Below, piece by piece: positions 1 to 8,014 of a DNA stretch of 64,000 nt. Location: positions 1,198,721-1,262,720 of the forward strand of contig NZ_SJPI01000002.1 in NCBI RefSeq assembly GCF_007859865.1, read 5' to 3'. The DNA comes from Rubripirellula amarantea (lineage in GTDB: Bacteria; Planctomycetota; Planctomycetia; Pirellulales; Pirellulaceae). Each line of letters starts with the position of its first letter. Positions within the stretch are counted from its first letter, which is position 1. Both the position numbers and the translations under genes were made by a program. The notes beneath the pieces are model-generated. The model did not search any database and was not told the DNA's origin. It was given only the letters and a program-made list of their open reading frames with translations.

Positions 1-780
1 CGAAGCAAGAATCCTCGCATAAGATTGTCTGGCGGGATCCAGATCAGCAAAGTCACTCGCGTACGGTTCAATCGACTGTTCGGGGTAATGCGGGAGGTTC
101 ATCGGATAGTAGAGAAAGAACGGTTCGGCTTGGTGAGACCTCACAAATTCGATAGAGCGATCCGTGACCATGTCCATGAAGTACTCTCCTTCACGCCATA
201 CTTCGGTCGTCTTTTCGAAGAGGTCGTGGTGTCCCTTGCCGTGCAAACCGTAGTGGTTGTAATTGTCAATGAAACCGCCGCGGATGCCAAAGAACTCATC
301 AAAGCCTTGCCGAGAAGGACCGTGGGTTTGCGCGCCGCCGAGATGCCACTTTCCAAACAGGGCAGTCGCGTAGCCAGCTCGCTGGAACGCTTCGGCGATC
401 GTCGTTTCGCTGAGCAATAAGTTTCGACCGGTAGGTTGCGGTGAGTTCCCACCTTGCGTCCACGATCCGACGTCACCACGTTGCGGATGCCGTCCTGTCA
501 TCAGCATCGCTCGAGCGGGACAGCAAACGGTATGCGCAAAAGCGTTAGTAAATCGAACGCCCTCGCGAGCAACTCGGTCGATATTAGGAGTCTTAAGGTC
601 GTCCGAGCCGTAGCAGCCAGCATCCAAAGCACCGTGATCGTCCGTCAAAATCAATAACACGTTTGGACGAGTCTGGCCCTGGACCGTTGGCAGTTCAGCT
701 AACCCCAAGAACGTGACCAAGCCAATCACCCATAGAACTTTTGAGTGTAAACGTCGACAGGAAGGCAGTATTGAATTCAT
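1..780 (-). CDS. Sulfatase, N-terminal part (3' end outside window)
   Basis: Arylsulfatase-type enzyme that would hydrolyse sulfate esters, probably of polysaccharides, in the periplasm or outside the cell. Translation from ATG at 780 gives 260 residues before the window edge. A hydrophobic signal segment covers residues 15-28. The metal-binding strand reads VLLILTDDHG (41-50), and the formylglycine motif C-x-P-x-R is CCPAR at 86-90, followed by the usual MLMTGRHP. GKWHLGG near 145 is the family's second signature. All of this fits the sulfatase family; the substrate cannot be read. The C-terminal half lies outside the window, so this is truncated by the window, not broken. No upstream partner gene is present on this strand; a long repeat-filled spacer precedes it. 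Confidence 0.93.
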   Translation of the reverse strand, partial: MNSILPSCRRLHSKVLWVIGLVTFLGLAELPTVQGQTRPNVLLILTDDHGALDAGCYGSDDLKTPNIDRVAREGVRFTNAFAHTVCCPARAMLMTGRHPQRGDVGSWTQGGNSPQPTGRNLLLSETTIAEAFQRAGYATALFGKWHLGGAQTHGPSRQGFDEFFGIRGGFIDNYNHYGLHGKGHHDLFEKTTEVWREGEYFMDMVTDRSIEFVRSHQAEPFFLYYPMNLPHYPEQSIEPYASDFADLDPARQSYARILAS

Positions 781-782
781 AC

Positions 783-827
783 GGGGTCCATGGGTTAGGG
801 GGTCTACGGGTGAGGGGTCTATGGGTG
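783..827. repeat. 15-bp tandem repeat, 3 copies
   Basis: Three consecutive units of the form GGGGTCYAYGGGTKA (783-797, 798-812, 813-827), differing at only a few positions. The array lies just upstream of the sulfatase start codon at 780, so it is in that gene's promoter or leader region. Confidence 0.85.
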
Positions 828-935
828 AGAAGCGATTAGGTGTGGTAGGACTGGCGAATCGATTGAGACGAAAGCCGTGACGTGGCGGGGTTGAATTCTA
901 CTTGAAGCGGTGAGGCGCTGCGAGATTCGGTGGCT

Positions 936-980
936 ACGTTGAGGGCGGCAGCGTTGATGGTGGCAACATTGATGGTTGCT
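936..980. repeat. Degenerate ~15-bp tandem repeat, 3 copies
   Basis: Three imperfect units around the core RCRTTGATGGTGGC (about 936-949, 950-965, 966-980). They are less regular than the neighbouring arrays and look like an older, decayed array. Confidence 0.5.
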
Positions 981-1444
981 TGATGAGCGGCGGCCTAATG
1001 GATAGTGATCCCGTTGGCGGTAACAAGGATGGTGGTTGCCTTGCCCCATTGGCGACGCTCGATATTACGAAGCAGGTGGCGAGATACGAATTGAGTGTTA
1101 GGACAGCACGTTCAAGTTGTCAGTCGCCCAACGCCATCCGCGGACGTGAATCGACAGTTGGCATAGAGCATTTCGCAAACGATCAGCGTTTGTAGTCCAC
1201 TTGCACTCGCCGTCACGTGCATGTGGTTTGTGCAGTGACTTCACAAGAGGCTGACCGATAAGCGGGCGTTGATCCAACTTGCCGCACTTTCCAACTAGGG
1301 TGCGAGTGGTGAGCATCAACTGGTTCGTGAATTGCGAATCGCAATGCGGTAATTGCGTCGTCTATGTTTATGTCCCATGTCGATGTCAATGCACGGTCTA
1401 TGCACGAAAGCAGCGTGACAAGGTGCAGTGTTACAAGGTGCGGG

Positions 1445-1542
1445 GAGATCGCTGCAGAGAGATGGGGGCAGCGAGATCGCTGCAGGGAGATGGGTGCAGG
1501 GAGATGGGTGCAGGGAGATGGGTGCAGCAAGATCGGTGCGAC
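1445..1542. repeat. 14-bp tandem repeat, 7 copies
   Basis: Seven head-to-tail 14-bp units with consensus GAGATGGGTGCAGG begin at 1445, 1459, 1473, 1487, 1501, 1515 and 1529. Units four and five are identical; outer units differ at two to four positions. Just upstream, 1415-1443 holds two copies of a related motif (GTKACAAGGTGC). Because 14 is not a multiple of three, the open frames across it simply cycle the same peptide through all frames, so I treat it as non-coding. Confidence 0.9.
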
Positions 1543-1788
1543 ATCCGCTGTGATGGAACTGCGACGATTGATTGGCCCTGTCGAAGACTCGGCAAGCAAG
1601 AACGCGTTGAGCGGCTGAAGCTAGCCCCTTTAGTCCGAAGCGAACTGGGCATCTCAACGGACTCACAAACAAGCCATCGAAGCTCCTAAACATTCCAATT
1701 CTGTCGAGCTACGGGTTTAATCCGACGTAAGCGATGTCTGGATTGCGTCGCTGAACGAACTGGCAAGGGCTTTGTTCCCACTCGATCC

Positions 1789-1819
1789 AAAAAAAACTTT
1801 TTAAAACCAAGTTTTTTTT
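1789..1819. repeat. Perfect AT-rich inverted repeat
   Basis: Eleven-base arms, A8-CTT at 1789-1799 and AAG-T8 at 1809-1819, flank a nine-base spacer. The perfect pairing and the T-run resemble a bidirectional terminator or an extruding hairpin, but no gene ends here: it sits mid-spacer between two divergent genes, so it could end an unrecognised transcript. Confidence 0.6.
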
Positions 1820-2229
1820 GCGAAACTTTTGGCAACATTATGAAGGCAATAATAGACGTCGCGTTGGCTGCTTGATCGCCACAGCAGTGCGGACAGCGGT
1901 TGTCTGCCTGTCGCCGGTCGGTTTGGAACGCCCTTGATTGCAATTAGCACCGCAAAACTGGTGCCTTTTCGCCGAATCTCGTAGCGAGACAAGGGTGTTT
2001 AGGATGCCCAAAACATGGGCGATAGGGATACTTCTGACACAAACAAGTGAACATCAGGCATGTTGATTGTTAACCGCACACTGCCGTGCCAATCACATGG
2101 TGTCATTCCGTACGGTCAAATGATCGGTTGTTCGGAGGATGCCGATACCCAACAATCACTGCGGCCATAGTAGGCATTGCTCGCCTATACATGTGGTTTC
2201 TTTTCCCTTATTTCCGTTTGGAGCAGTTT

Positions 2230-3528
2230 ATGTCTCGAAATCGTCAACGGACCTCCGGTTTCACCTTGGTGGAATTGCTGGTGGTCATCGCAATTATTGG
2301 AGTCCTAGTCGGGTTGCTCCTGCCGGCCGTTCAGGCGGCACGCGAAGCCGCTCGCCGAATGAGCTGTAGCAACAACTTTAAGCAGATCGGAATTGGCCTG
2401 CACAACTACCACGCAGCGTTTAAGCAAATTCCGACTCAGCAATCCGGCCCCGCTTTGATCGGGTCTTGGGAGTTCGCGAACGACGTTAACGTCAACAACA
2501 TGAAGAACAGCTTCCTTGTTGGCTTGCTTCCGTTCGTCGAGCAACAGGGGCTTTGGGAGCGAATCTCGAATCCCGACAACCAAGGTGCTAATGGTGCTCC
2601 GCCAACTCCAAACCCATTCCCAGCTTACGGCCCGTCCCATGACACGGATCCCAATGCCGGCGGAACGACGGGCGGTGGCGGGCGAAACTATGTGCCTTGG
2701 CTAACCGAGATTCCAATGTTCCGCTGCCCAAGCGATCCCGGTTCGGGATTGCCTGCTCAAGGCCGTACCAATTACGGGGCCAACATGGGCGATGCAATTC
2801 ACCGACTTAATGCTGGAACCGTGACCGGCCCCTACTATACATACGTCGACAACAACGGACGTATGCAGGACGCTCGCGCCTCATGCCGTGGTTTCTTCGT
2901 CGCTCGAACCGAGTCGAAGTTCCGCGACATCATCGATGGTCTGTCCAACACAATTGCTGCGGGTGAGATTGTCACCGACATCGGTGATCGCGACATCCGT
3001 ACAAATGCGGCTCTCTTCACGGACCTTAATGGTGCGACACCGGACCTGGGATCTTGGAAAAACCAAGTCAATCTGGAACGTCCAAGGTTCTGGAGTGACG
3101 GTGTTGCACCGAACCCGGCTGTGCCAGATCTTTGCGGCCAAGGCAACTGGACCGATCGTTACGGCCGCGGTTACATGTGGGCCGCTGGCGGTTGTTACCA
3201 CAGTGGAATACAGACGATTCGTCCACCGAACTCAGCTTGTACGCTTTGGAGCTCAAATGCTTCGTCTTGGCACGCCGGATACCGCGAAGGCGTCTGCCCT
3301 CCCGGAAGTCGTCACCAAGGTGGTGCTCACGTGATGATGGGTGACGGAGCCGTTGTCTTCATGACGGATTCGGTCGACACTGGCGAACTGGATTCGGGAA
3401 CGGTTCCTGTCCGAAGAGGAAACGTTGCTCCTCAACCAGTGCCTGGATCGAAGAGCCCGTATGGTCTTTGGGGTGCATTGGGTACTCGTGCTAGCCGTGA
3501 AACCATCGAAGAACAACTGAACCAGTAG
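2230..3528 (+). CDS. DUF1559 family protein with prepilin-type N-terminal methylation motif
   Basis: Pilin-like secreted protein of the family that is massively expanded in planctomycetes; the individual role is unknown. Residues 10-40 carry the type IV prepilin signature [17 protein letters not shown], followed by [14 protein letters not shown] and [16 protein letters not shown], the hallmarks of DUF1559. The C-terminal region has the family's H-x-GG-x-HV-x-MGDG block. The protein is about 432 residues, normal for the family. I chose ATG 2230 because GGAG at 2220-2223 gives a ribosome site and the prepilin leader then starts properly; the frame is open upstream to 2086. A strong terminator follows at 3580. 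It looks monocistronic. Confidence 0.95.
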   Translation: MSRNRQRTSGFTLVELLVVIAIIGVLVGLLLPAVQAAREAARRMSCSNNFKQIGIGLHNYHAAFKQIPTQQSGPALIGSWEFANDVNVNNMKNSFLVGLLPFVEQQGLWERISNPDNQGANGAPPTPNPFPAYGPSHDTDPNAGGTTGGGGRNYVPWLTEIPMFRCPSDPGSGLPAQGRTNYGANMGDAIHRLNAGTVTGPYYTYVDNNGRMQDARASCRGFFVARTESKFRDIIDGLSNTIAAGEIVTDIGDRDIRTNAALFTDLNGATPDLGSWKNQVNLERPRFWSDGVAPNPAVPDLCGQGNWTDRYGRGYMWAAGGCYHSGIQTIRPPNSACTLWSSNASSWHAGYREGVCPPGSRHQGGAHVMMGDGAVVFMTDSVDTGELDSGTVPVRRGNVAPQPVPGSKSPYGLWGALGTRASRETIEEQLNQ

Positions 3529-3579
3529 TCCTAGGACTAAAGTTCAGTACCGATTTAGACTTTCGGTCTAGTCCAACGA

Positions 3580-3615
3580 AGCCCTGCTCGCGATTTAGCG
3601 AGCGGGGCTTTTTCT
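3580..3615 (+). terminator. Rho-independent terminator of the DUF1559 gene
   Basis: A 12-bp stem (AGCCCTGCTCGC at 3580-3591 with GCGAGCGGGGCT at 3598-3609, one G-T pair) with a six-base loop is followed directly by TTTTTC. It sits about 50 bases after the stop codon at 3528 and before the convergent ppnP gene. Confidence 0.88.
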
Positions 3616-3638
3616 TTGTTGCAACGAGCGAATGCTTA

Positions 3639-3917
3639 CTAGGAGTAAAAGCAAAGGTAGGCGGTTGGCTGCTTCACGCTCACTTGGAATTTCACATTGG
3701 CAGGAACGCTGAACTCTTGGCCAGCAACGTATGTCGCGAACTTATCGTCGCCCGGGAGCTTGGCTGACAGTTCGCCCGAAACGATCTTCATTAGCTCGTT
3801 CTCGGATGTGCCGAACTCATAGTCACCCGCGGCCATCACGCCCGCGGTCGCGCGGCCTTCATTGTTCTCAAAACCGATCGACTTGACCTTACCGTCGAAG
3901 TACTCGTTTACCTGCAT
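3639..3917 (-). CDS. ppnP: Pyrimidine/purine nucleoside phosphorylase PpnP
   Basis: Small cupin-fold nucleoside phosphorylase (former YaiE/DUF1255), which splits nucleosides into base and ribose-1-phosphate in the cytoplasm for nucleoside salvage. The 92 residues align by eye over their full length with the roughly 94-residue E. coli protein: [13 protein letters not shown] near the start, a GEY/GDYEFGT block, the VSGEL segment, and the end PTAYLCFYS matching PTSYLCRYL. It is convergent with the DUF1559 gene and is probably transcribed alone. Start ATG 3917 is the only one that gives the conserved N-terminus. Confidence 0.93.
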   Translation of the reverse strand: MQVNEYFDGKVKSIGFENNEGRATAGVMAAGDYEFGTSENELMKIVSGELSAKLPGDDKFATYVAGQEFSVPANVKFQVSVKQPTAYLCFYS

Positions 3918-4020
3918 CGAACTTCTCGCAAAAGATTGAGGGTGAAAGCGAGAAGTGTAATCAAGGGTCTGCCAAAGTTAAATCACTCCCGGGTCTATAA
4001 ATTGACGGCTGACATTCCCC

Positions 4021-4096
4021 GGTTGTCCATCGCGGGACTGGCTGTCCATCGTGGGACCGGTTGTCGATCGCGGGACCGGTTGTCCATCGCGGGAGC
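4021..4096. repeat. 19-bp tandem repeat, 4 copies
   Basis: Four consecutive 19-bp units with consensus GGTTGTCCATCGCGGGACC start at 4021, 4040, 4059 and 4078, with one to three mismatches each. The unit contains the short palindrome-like ATCGCG. There is no spacer between units, so it is not a CRISPR array. Confidence 0.9.
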
Positions 4097-4224
4097 AGAA
4101 GCTTCGAGTTCACGAGTTTCTAATCGGTTTGCTCCATCCCTTGGCGGCAAGCTCTTGTTGGGACGCTCGTTGTCCTGCGACAATAGGGGTTTCCGACGAT
4201 GGGCGATTTAACAACGAGAGTCAC

Positions 4225-4284
4225 GACATCGGGCCGTTCGACATCGGGCCGTTCGACAACGGGCCGTTCGACAACGGGCAGCGC
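4225..4284. repeat. 15-bp tandem repeat, ~4 copies
   Basis: Units of GACATCGGGCCGTTC begin at 4225, 4240, 4255 and 4270. The first two are identical, the third has AAC for ATC, and the last decays after GACAACGGGC. It is separated by about 130 bases from the unrelated 19-bp array at 4021. Confidence 0.88.
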
Positions 4285-4407
4285 CATAAAATGTGGTGCG
4301 ATGATCCATGGTGCGAACAATGCGGCTTATCCTTATTGCCGTGACGTTGCCTTGAAATTGCTCTGAAACCGCCCCACAACTGTCACCTGCAATCGCGAGC
4401 CAAACGC

Positions 4408-5361
4408 ATGACCAAACACGTTCTCTGCTGCCTGGGATTGGCTGTGATGATTGGTTTGCCTTGCCGTTCGAACGAATTACCCCGACTGACTCCTATGCTG
4501 GGTTCGTCGGTAGTCAAAGCGGTGATGAAGTACTTTGGGAGCGAAGGAACCGAACAAGCGACGAAGTACATCACGAAACAGGGTGGCAAAGAAGTGATTG
4601 AACGAGTCACGTCGACGGCTTCACGCCAAGGCGGTGACGAATTACTCGAGCAAGTTGCTCGCATCACGCAAACTCATGGCCCCGATGCAATAAGCGCGAT
4701 CGACAACGTCCCATCGATCGCGCCTGTGGTGAAAGCCATCAACGAGTTGCCCGAGGCTCAAGCAAAGCAGGCTCTGTCCCGACTGGCTGCGGGAACGACA
4801 GGACGAGAACTTGGCGAAACAGTCGCTAAACATGGCACCGTCGTTTTAAAAGCAGAGCTCAAACACCCAGGCGTTGGCGGTTCCTTGGCTCGCAAACTCG
4901 GCAGTGAAGGAGGCGAACTGGCCACCGAGTTAACGACCGACCAAGCGATTGCTTTGGCTCGACATGCAGACGACATCGCCAAACTTCCGCCGACTCAGCG
5001 ATCGGGTATTCTATCGCTCATCCGAAAGGACGCTGAGCGTATGTTCGGATTCATAGGTCGCTTCGTTGAAAACAATCCCGGTAAAGTTCTATTCACTGCT
5101 GCGGGAACCACGATCATCTTGCAAGAGTCCGAGCGGATGCTTGGTGGTGATGAAATTGTCTTCGACGCTGACGGCAATCCGGTGGTCGTCACCAAGCCGG
5201 GGATGCTCGGTCGTCCCGCTGTCATGGCGGCCGACACTGCCAAGCACGTTAGCGATAACTACTTGCGTCCATTGTTCTACGCCGGACTCGCTTTCGTGGT
5301 TTTCTTCTCTGGCGTTGTCGTATGGCGGAAGCTCGGACGCGGAACGGGGGCTGACGCCTAG
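4408..5361 (+). CDS. Unknown membrane-anchored exported protein
   Basis: I do not recognise a family. The 317-residue product starts with a probable signal segment (CCLGLAVMIGL, residues 7-17), continues with a long Ala/Glu/Lys-rich helical body (about 35-225) with recurring GGxE-type segments, and ends with a hydrophobic helix (about 286-305, LAFVVFFSGVVVW) plus a short basic tail. That layout suggests a periplasmic helical domain held in the inner membrane by its C-terminus. A second weaker hydrophobic stretch (about 230-245, KVLFTAAGTTIIL) may also insert. The gene is isolated, with a repeat-rich spacer upstream and a convergent dockerin relic downstream. Confidence 0.75.
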   Translation: MTKHVLCCLGLAVMIGLPCRSNELPRLTPMLGSSVVKAVMKYFGSEGTEQATKYITKQGGKEVIERVTSTASRQGGDELLEQVARITQTHGPDAISAIDNVPSIAPVVKAINELPEAQAKQALSRLAAGTTGRELGETVAKHGTVVLKAELKHPGVGGSLARKLGSEGGELATELTTDQAIALARHADDIAKLPPTQRSGILSLIRKDAERMFGFIGRFVENNPGKVLFTAAGTTIILQESERMLGGDEIVFDADGNPVVVTKPGMLGRPAVMAADTAKHVSDNYLRPLFYAGLAFVVFFSGVVVWRKLGRGTGADA

Positions 5362-5592
5362 TTCGATAAGTACCTGCTCTGCTTCTACGAGATCCTCAAT
5401 CTTAGCCATGTCATTGATCACGACCAAAGCGTCAAGGCTAGAAACCCGACCATCACCGTTGACATCGTAAAACCGAAACTCCGCGTTCGCGCTGTCCAAC
5501 GACGGTTCGCCGCGTTGCAGTTGGTTGATGACCAACAATGCGTCACGCGCGTCCACTTCGCCATCGGCGGGCTTTCCGTTGCGTTCGAGGCT
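5362..5592 (-). pseudogene. Dockerin-like C-terminal relic of a large secreted protein
   Basis: Immediately after the TAA of the PTPS gene, in the same frame, the translation reads NGKPADGEVDARDALLVINQ and then DVNGDGRVSSLDALVVINDM. These are two calcium-binding dockerin repeats of the kind that end many large planctomycete surface proteins. No proper start exists: only GTG at 5556, inside the first repeat, could start it, and the frame then runs antisense into the neighbouring gene. I read it as the surviving tail of a deleted gene. A short real gene, or stop-codon readthrough from the PTPS gene, are less likely alternatives. Confidence 0.6.
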
Positions 5593-6096
5593 TTACACCT
5601 GAGGCCATGGCATGCGGCAGACGCCCCATTGGCCTTGATTTTCGTCGACAGCGATCTCGATCCATGTGATCGCGTTTCCAAACTTATCTTTGGTACGCTC
5701 GATCACTCGTTCGGCGATCACGCGAGCCATTTCTTCTGCTGTGGTGTTGATGACAGGCAGAATCACACAATCTTCGTTGGGAAAGATCCACCGACGATCT
5801 CGAAACGTCGCAGTCGTTTCCTTTTCGTCACTGGTGATCTTGATTTCAGCGTGGTCGCGTGGCAACACCACGTGGTGATCGAGAGCCTGAGTCTCTTCCA
5901 GAACGGCATCGCGCAACGCGATGAAGTCGACGACGTAGCGGTTTTCATCAAGTGGGCCTTCGACACTGGCACGTACTCCGTAGTTGTGACCGTGCAGACG
6001 TTCGCAGATATCGGTTGCGAAGGTGATGAAGTGAGCCGCCGAGAAGATGAATTGCTCTTTGGTTACATCGACTCGGAAAGTGGGTTGCAGAGACAT
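5593..6096 (-). CDS. 6-pyruvoyl-tetrahydropterin synthase / QueD family enzyme
   Basis: Zinc-dependent T-fold enzyme acting on dihydroneopterin triphosphate; members make 6-carboxytetrahydropterin (queuosine route) or other pterins. Zinc ligands are H22 and the HGH pair H35/H37, with the nucleophilic cysteine C31 four residues before (C-x3-HGH). VVDF at 55-58 and LDHH at 72-75 are the remaining signatures, and the C-terminal E-x-x-x-D-E-N segment supplies the substrate-binding glutamate. At 167 residues it is longer than QueD (about 120) because of an insert near 85-105. It follows a CitG-like gene by 13 bases, so the two are very likely co-transcribed. Whether it serves queuosine, folate or methanopterin synthesis is open; the neighbours point to the last. 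Confidence 0.88.
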   Translation of the reverse strand: MSLQPTFRVDVTKEQFIFSAAHFITFATDICERLHGHNYGVRASVEGPLDENRYVVDFIALRDAVLEETQALDHHVVLPRDHAEIKITSDEKETTATFRDRRWIFPNEDCVILPVINTTAEEMARVIAERVIERTKDKFGNAITWIEIAVDENQGQWGVCRMPWPQV

Positions 6097-6109
6097 ACGG
6101 TTTCAAGCA

Positions 6110-6949
6110 TTAAGGTAAAGAAGGTTCTGGATTTAACAACACGAACAAGGCTGCAGCAATGAGGTCAGCGGTCGTGCCAGGGTTAAGCCGATTGCCATCA
6201 GTGCGAAGGTAACAGTCAAACTCGGCGACACTGGTGGCATCGTGGACGTTCACCGACCTGGCTCTTTGTTGTACTGCATGGGCGACCTCCGCGCCATTCT
6301 TTCGTGCGATCAAAGAGTCCGGTGCTTCCGCGAGTAGCCTTACGTGAGCCCGAGCGATTCCCGCTAGGACATCGCCGCATTCTTTAACCGAGGCAACTAC
6401 CAACGGCACAACATTGTCTAGCAAGTCTTGGTAATTCGTCGCGTACTGCAACGCAACGCGATCACGATCCGCCGCCAGTTTCATCGCGGCGACGATGTCG
6501 ACGGGTTCTTTGGTGTCGTTGACGTCCAACGAATCAACTCGATCGAGGCCGCCTGCTCCCGCTTCACTGATGGCCGCAAACAGGTTCGCTCCATCATTGC
6601 CGTCCAGAGAGGCAAGAATCCTTGTCACCGAACCGCTGTCCGTGGCGTCCGCGACACAGAGAGGCCCCAACAAGAGAACGATCCCGAGATTGACGTTGGT
6701 CCCAGTTCTAGATCGGCATTGTCGAACGCAGTCGAGCATTCGATCGCTCAGTCCGACCACTTTGCCAGGCAGTCGATCGGCGGTGACTTGGGCCGCTTGA
6801 ACGAAATCTTGAAAACTCAGGTCGTCAAACGATTGACTCGGATGAACGTTGCCCGCTTTCGGTGAGGATGCTTCCAGCACGCATGCCCAACGAATGGCAT
6901 CCTGGGCAGAATGCACTTGGTCGCGAATTGTTTGCAAAGGATCTGGCAT
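6110..6949 (-). CDS. CitG/MdcB-like triphosphoribosyl-dephospho-CoA synthase family protein
   Basis: The sequence shows the CitG-family blocks: ACVLEASSPKAGNVHP near residues 23-40, NVNLGIVLLLGPL near 85, and a C-terminal DGNRLNPGTTADLIAAA. True CitG/MdcB makes the prosthetic group of citrate lyase or malonate decarboxylase, but no lyase genes are nearby. CitG-like proteins (COG1767) are known among genes linked to methanopterin-dependent C1 metabolism in planctomycetes and methylotrophs. Since a pterin enzyme follows 13 bases downstream, I infer a C1-cofactor role. I chose ATG 6949; TTG 6955 is an alternative, and the upstream hydrolase ends at 6964. Confidence 0.85.
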   Translation of the reverse strand: MPDPLQTIRDQVHSAQDAIRWACVLEASSPKAGNVHPSQSFDDLSFQDFVQAAQVTADRLPGKVVGLSDRMLDCVRQCRSRTGTNVNLGIVLLLGPLCVADATDSGSVTRILASLDGNDGANLFAAISEAGAGGLDRVDSLDVNDTKEPVDIVAAMKLAADRDRVALQYATNYQDLLDNVVPLVVASVKECGDVLAGIARAHVRLLAEAPDSLIARKNGAEVAHAVQQRARSVNVHDATSVAEFDCYLRTDGNRLNPGTTADLIAAALFVLLNPEPSLP

Positions 6950-6963
6950 CGTCAACTTGCCGA

Positions 6964-7857
6964 TCAGTGCGATGAGAGAAACTGATCGATCGCGTCGAGA
7001 GTTTCGTCAGGCGCGTCTTCGATAACGTAGTGGCCCGCGTCGGCAATCTCCACGGTGGTCGCATTTGGCCACACGGCTTGGAACCGACGCAGACATTCTG
7101 GCCGGAAGCACCAATCTTTCATGCCCCAGACCAACAGACTAGGCATCGACGCTAATGAAGGAAGATCGTCATTGAGCTTCCTCAGCGTTGGCATCGTTGG
7201 ATGATCGTCACGGGTGGGGATGTCGCGAACGAAGGCATCGATCGCCACACGGTTTTTCCAGTTGTCGTAAGGAGCCAACAAGCCTTCGGCTACCTCATTC
7301 GACATGCGGTTGCGCGACATCGCCATCGTGACGGCGGACTTCGCGAACGCATTCAAACCTCGCACCATCGGAGTCCCGACGAGCGGCCAGCGACACGCGG
7401 AAATCCGAACGGGAACGTACGGCGGTGGAAACGCTCCCGTATTAAGCAGCATGATTCGCGAGAATCGATCTCGCCGTTCGACGAGCGATGACAGTCCAAT
7501 CGCTCCTCCCCAATCGTGAGCCAACAACGTCACATTCCGCAGATCGAGATTGTCGATCAAGCTGACGAGGTTGTCCCGATGGGCTGCCATCGTGTAAGCG
7601 AACTCATCACGAGCGGGTTTGTCACTACGCCCACATCCCAAGTGGTCCACCGCAATCACGCGTCGATCGGGCGAAAACCGATCAATCACTTTGCGATAGT
7701 AGAAGCTCCACGTTGGGTTTCCGTGAACGCAAAGAATCGTTTCGTTGGCGTCGGCGTTGCCTTCATCCAAGTACCGCATCACCGAACCGGCAACCGGGAA
7801 CTCTTTCGAAGGGTACGGCAGCAACCGTTGAGCGATCGTGGAGTAAGTAGCAGTCAT
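6964..7857 (-). CDS. Alpha/beta hydrolase, haloalkane dehalogenase / OleB-like
   Basis: Alpha/beta-hydrolase fold enzyme of the haloalkane dehalogenase branch. HGNPTWSFYYR (45-55) forms the oxyanion region, HDWGG (114-118) carries the nucleophile D115, D248 (WGMKDWCF) is the acid and H276 (AGHYVIED) the base. N47 and W116 match the halide-binding pair of dehalogenases. The same residues are kept in OleB, the beta-lactone decarboxylase of long-chain olefin synthesis, and the tail motif MKDWCF...GHYVIEDA looks OleB-like; however, oleA, oleC and oleD are not in the window. 297 residues is normal. It probably heads the operon with the CitG-like and PTPS genes (14-base gap). Confidence 0.85.
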   Translation of the reverse strand: MTATYSTIAQRLLPYPSKEFPVAGSVMRYLDEGNADANETILCVHGNPTWSFYYRKVIDRFSPDRRVIAVDHLGCGRSDKPARDEFAYTMAAHRDNLVSLIDNLDLRNVTLLAHDWGGAIGLSSLVERRDRFSRIMLLNTGAFPPPYVPVRISACRWPLVGTPMVRGLNAFAKSAVTMAMSRNRMSNEVAEGLLAPYDNWKNRVAIDAFVRDIPTRDDHPTMPTLRKLNDDLPSLASMPSLLVWGMKDWCFRPECLRRFQAVWPNATTVEIADAGHYVIEDAPDETLDAIDQFLSSH

Positions 7858-8014
7858 GCCGCAAAGTGTGGCTCATCAGCAGACATCCGAAAACCCCCTG
7901 AAATGATCTACCACGGGCTTGCTGATTTTCGCGTAGTTTCATCAGTCATCAAGCAATGTCGACAGAACTGGCTTCCGACCGCAAACGTTTCTGGCTAGCC
8001 GTATTCGTGTTGGC

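Larger units (their letters stand above)
781..2229. other. Long intergenic region with clustered short tandem repeats
   Basis: About 1.45 kb between the divergent sulfatase and DUF1559 genes with no credible coding sequence. The open frames here run through tandem repeats whose units are not multiples of three and show no recognisable protein. The stretch contains a 15-bp repeat (783-827), a degenerate 15-bp repeat (936-980), a 14-bp seven-copy array (1445-1542) and an AT-rich inverted repeat (1789-1819). Promoters for both flanking genes should lie here, but I could not place them. An RNA gene is possible and cannot be excluded by eye. Confidence 0.7.
3918..4407. other. Intergenic spacer with two tandem-repeat arrays
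   Basis: This 490-base stretch lies between the divergent ppnP and 4408 genes. Apart from the two arrays at 4021-4096 and 4225-4284 I see no gene, no clear promoter and no hairpin with a T-run. Open frames here are products of the repeats. Confidence 0.65.

Noticed and set aside
1279-1693. Overlapping open frames in several frames on both strands
   Set aside because: They arise from the 14-bp tandem array, which repeats the same residues in each frame; no homology or start signal.
4021-4284. Possible CRISPR array
   Set aside because: Units follow one another without spacers, differ between the two arrays, and no cas gene is present.
5515-6162. 215-residue plus-strand open frame
   Set aside because: Exactly antisense to the PTPS gene, which has full family motifs.
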